From Ramlibacter sp. (lineage in GTDB: Bacteria > Pseudomonadota > Gammaproteobacteria > Burkholderiales > Burkholderiaceae_C), in the NCBI GenBank assembly GCA_026785815.1, contig JAJAZH010000084.1:1-6042 (forward strand): DNA of 6,042 nt. The letters are read 5' to 3'. The first letter of the stretch is position 1, and each line of letters opens with the position of its first letter. Of the stretch, positions 5,127-6,042 are shown in pieces. The notes below the pieces were generated by a model. That model was not told the DNA's origin. It was given only the letters and a program-made list of their open reading frames with translations, and ran no database searches. Made by a program: the position numbers and the translations under genes.

Positions 5127-5438
5127 ATGGACGATATACGGGCCGAGTTCTGGGAAGCTTTGCGGCACTTGTTTCCGGACAATGCCGTCGCCGTTGCGCT
5201 CGAGCAGGGCGATCTCCTGATCTCGTGGAAAACTGACGACGATCCATTCCGGCCCAACAAACGGTCGGCGCCAATCTACCTTCGCTTCGAAGCCACATTG
5301 ATGACGCAGATGCGGCTTGCATCACCTGGTGCCCGCGAACTTCTCACTGCACGCGAGGTTGAGACCGTCAGGGCCGGACTTTGGGGTTACGAGCCTGACG
5401 ATCCGCTGCTCAACGCCAGATTCATCGTCTTGGGCTAA
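5127..5438 (+). CDS. Conserved-looking hypothetical protein, 103 residues
   Basis: The function is unknown. The protein starts MDDIRAEFWEALRHLFPDN (amphipathic helix), continues with a strand-like VAVALEQGDLLISWKTDDD, then RPNKRSAPIYLRFEATLMTQ, a helical RLASPGARELLTAREVETV, and ends WGYEPDDPLLNARFIVLG. There is no signal peptide, membrane segment or Cys, so it is probably a small cytoplasmic alpha/beta protein. The NKRS-x-PI-x-[IL] segment, a following helical half and a Y-x-PDD ending recall the small Burkholderiales DUF3022-type proteins; this comparison is from memory and weak. The start at 5127 is supported by a ribosome binding site and a promoter just upstream. It is transcribed alone, toward and convergent with the next gene across the terminator region. 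Confidence 0.72.
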   Translation: MDDIRAEFWEALRHLFPDNAVAVALEQGDLLISWKTDDDPFRPNKRSAPIYLRFEATLMTQMRLASPGARELLTAREVETVRAGLWGYEPDDPLLNARFIVLG

Positions 5439-5448
5439 TTGACGCAGG

Positions 5449-5485
5449 AAAAAAGTTCAGCCCGCGGGCAGAGCCGGCGGGCTGA
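5449..5485 (-). terminator. Rho-independent terminator of the exported Ala/Pro-rich protein gene
   Basis: A perfect 9-bp stem TCAGCCCGC (5457-5465) / GCGGGCTGA (5477-5485) encloses 11 nt. That loop can add a GGC/GCC pairing (5467-5469 with 5473-5475) across a G-G mismatch. Read on the minus strand it is followed after two bases by six T residues (5449-5454). On the plus strand only the hairpin is present, followed by a mixed ACTTCAATT, so it may slow convergent transcription but is a good intrinsic terminator only for the minus strand. Confidence 0.85.
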
Positions 5486-5496
5486 CTTCAATTGCA

Positions 5497-5512
5497 GCGG
5501 GCGAAAGCCCGC
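5497..5512. repeat. Second stem-loop, GCGGGC-GAAA-GCCCGC
   Basis: This 6-bp GC-only hairpin with a GAAA loop (TTTC on the minus strand) lies between the minus-strand stop codon and the main terminator. Its arms repeat the GCCCGC/GCGGGC core of the terminator stem, so the four arms can pair in alternative ways. It could stabilise the mRNA 3' end. Confidence 0.6.
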
Positions 5513-5518
5513 GAGCAT

Positions 5519-5914
5519 TCAGTTGCGATCGGCGCGGGCGACACGCATCCGTGCGGGAGCCTGAGCCGGCTCCATCGGTGCAGCACCCATGGTCTGAGCG
5601 GCAGCGGGCGTGGCTTCCACCTGGGCTGCGATCACAGGTGCGGGAGCAGGCATGGGTGCCTCGACGAACACCGGAGCCGGCGCAACAACAGCCACTTCCT
5701 GCTGGCGGACGATGACGGCGGTGCGGACCGGATCGGTCAGGCCGGGGACGCCGGTCTCACCCATCGAAGTCATGTGCGAGCTTTGCTGGCCGGCGCCGAG
5801 AGCCGGGTTGGCCATGTACGGGTTCGGGGGGACGCCCTGGGCGACAGCGACGCCGATTGCCGCGACAGCGGACAAACCAGCGATGAGGCCAACGATTTTG
5901 GAAGTTGCGGACAT
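5519..5914 (-). CDS. Exported Ala/Pro-rich hypothetical protein, 131 residues
   Basis: I do not recognise this protein. It begins MSATSKIVGLIAGLSAVAAI, a hydrophobic segment (about 7-25) ending VAVAQ/G, consistent with a Sec signal peptide. Then follow NPYMANPALGAGQQSSHMTS, a short region GLTDPVRTAVIVRQQEVAVV, and a long low-complexity Ala/Pro/Val stretch (about 77-122, e.g. APAPVFVEAPMPAPAPV). The tail is basic (ARMRVARADRN). There is no Cys and no folded domain that I can identify; it looks like a flexible periplasmic or envelope-spanning protein. The start at 5914 is chosen over an in-frame upstream one (5956) because AAGGAG stands 8 nt ahead of it and the signal peptide begins there. It is monocistronic, with its own terminator. 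Ala/Pro-rich frames can be compositional artefacts in GC-rich DNA, but the ribosome binding site, signal peptide and terminator together argue for a real gene. Confidence 0.8.
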   Translation of the reverse strand: MSATSKIVGLIAGLSAVAAIGVAVAQGVPPNPYMANPALGAGQQSSHMTSMGETGVPGLTDPVRTAVIVRQQEVAVVAPAPVFVEAPMPAPAPVIAAQVEATPAAAQTMGAAPMEPAQAPARMRVARADRN

Positions 5915-5922
5915 GAGAGGTA

Positions 5923-5928
5923 CTCCTT
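5923..5928 (-). promoter_or_regulatory. Ribosome binding site of the exported Ala/Pro-rich protein
   Basis: AAGGAG on the minus strand, 8 nt before the ATG at 5912-5914, is a full match to the anti-Shine-Dalgarno and decides the start. Confidence 0.85.
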
Positions 5929-5950
5929 GAAGATCGATTGAAAGATGACG

Positions 5951-5966
5951 TGCCATGTGTTTGGCA
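5951..5966. repeat. Short inverted repeat TGCCA-N6-TGGCA upstream of the exported protein gene
   Basis: Perfect 5-bp arms separated by 6 bp lie about 40 bp upstream of the minus-strand start codon. The size fits a dimeric regulator's operator or a small leader hairpin. No clear -35/-10 pair was found nearby to position it relative to transcription. Confidence 0.35.
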
Positions 5967-6042
5967 GTAGATGAACCTTATGTGCCGTCAGACAGGCGAC
6001 ACGTCAGGTCCCCGCCATACCGCCTGTGGGACAACACCGGCC

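Noticed and set aside
4864..5220. Plus-strand open frame of 118 codons in the divergent intergenic region
   Set aside because: It overlaps the 103-residue gene in another frame, crosses its promoter, and has no ribosome binding site.

Overview
The window is high-GC DNA. Its gene content and protein styles suggest a betaproteobacterium of the Burkholderiales, probably Comamonadaceae-like. That assignment rests on family resemblance only; no rRNA or other phylogenetic marker is present. No tRNA, CRISPR array, intact insertion sequence or phage gene is visible.

Layout. (1) Positions 1-906, minus strand: a ketopantoate reductase-family (ApbA/PanE) gene, cut off at its C-terminus by the window edge. 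(2) Positions 907-1169: a 263-bp divergent intergenic region. It ends in a promoter carrying two GTTCA half-sites exactly 11 bp apart, followed 12 bp later by a -10-like hexamer, which is the geometry of a PhoP box. (3) Positions 1170-4049, plus strand: a likely four-gene operon encoding an exported glycine-zipper protein, a small exported PepSY protein, a PhoP-like response regulator and a PhoQ-like sensor kinase; the last two overlap by ATGA. (4) Positions 4073-4530: a graveyard of two 5'-truncated gene remnants lying back to back. One is a minus-strand 2Fe-2S ferredoxin domain of a dioxygenase-reductase type protein, broken by an in-frame stop and a frameshift. The other is the plus-strand tail of a probable ABC solute-binding protein. 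They meet within a few bases near 4336-4341. (5) Positions 4544-6042: three small genes of unknown function. These are a hydrophilic 105-residue protein (minus), a 103-residue protein with a good sigma70-type promoter (plus), and an exported Ala/Pro-rich 131-residue protein (minus) followed by a clear intrinsic terminator.

How the genes may work together. The kinase sits in the inner membrane with a periplasmic sensor domain of about 137 residues and phosphorylates the regulator at Asp51. The regulator probably binds the PhoP-box-like repeat ahead of the glycine-zipper gene. Intergenic gaps are 49 and 36 bp followed by an overlap, so this promoter could drive all four genes and form a positive feedback loop. 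The two exported proteins would then be envelope effectors or accessory modulators. The circuit is inferred from sequence; the gene identities are well supported. The most unusual structure is the deletion-scar-like junction of two opposite gene remnants just downstream of the kinase.
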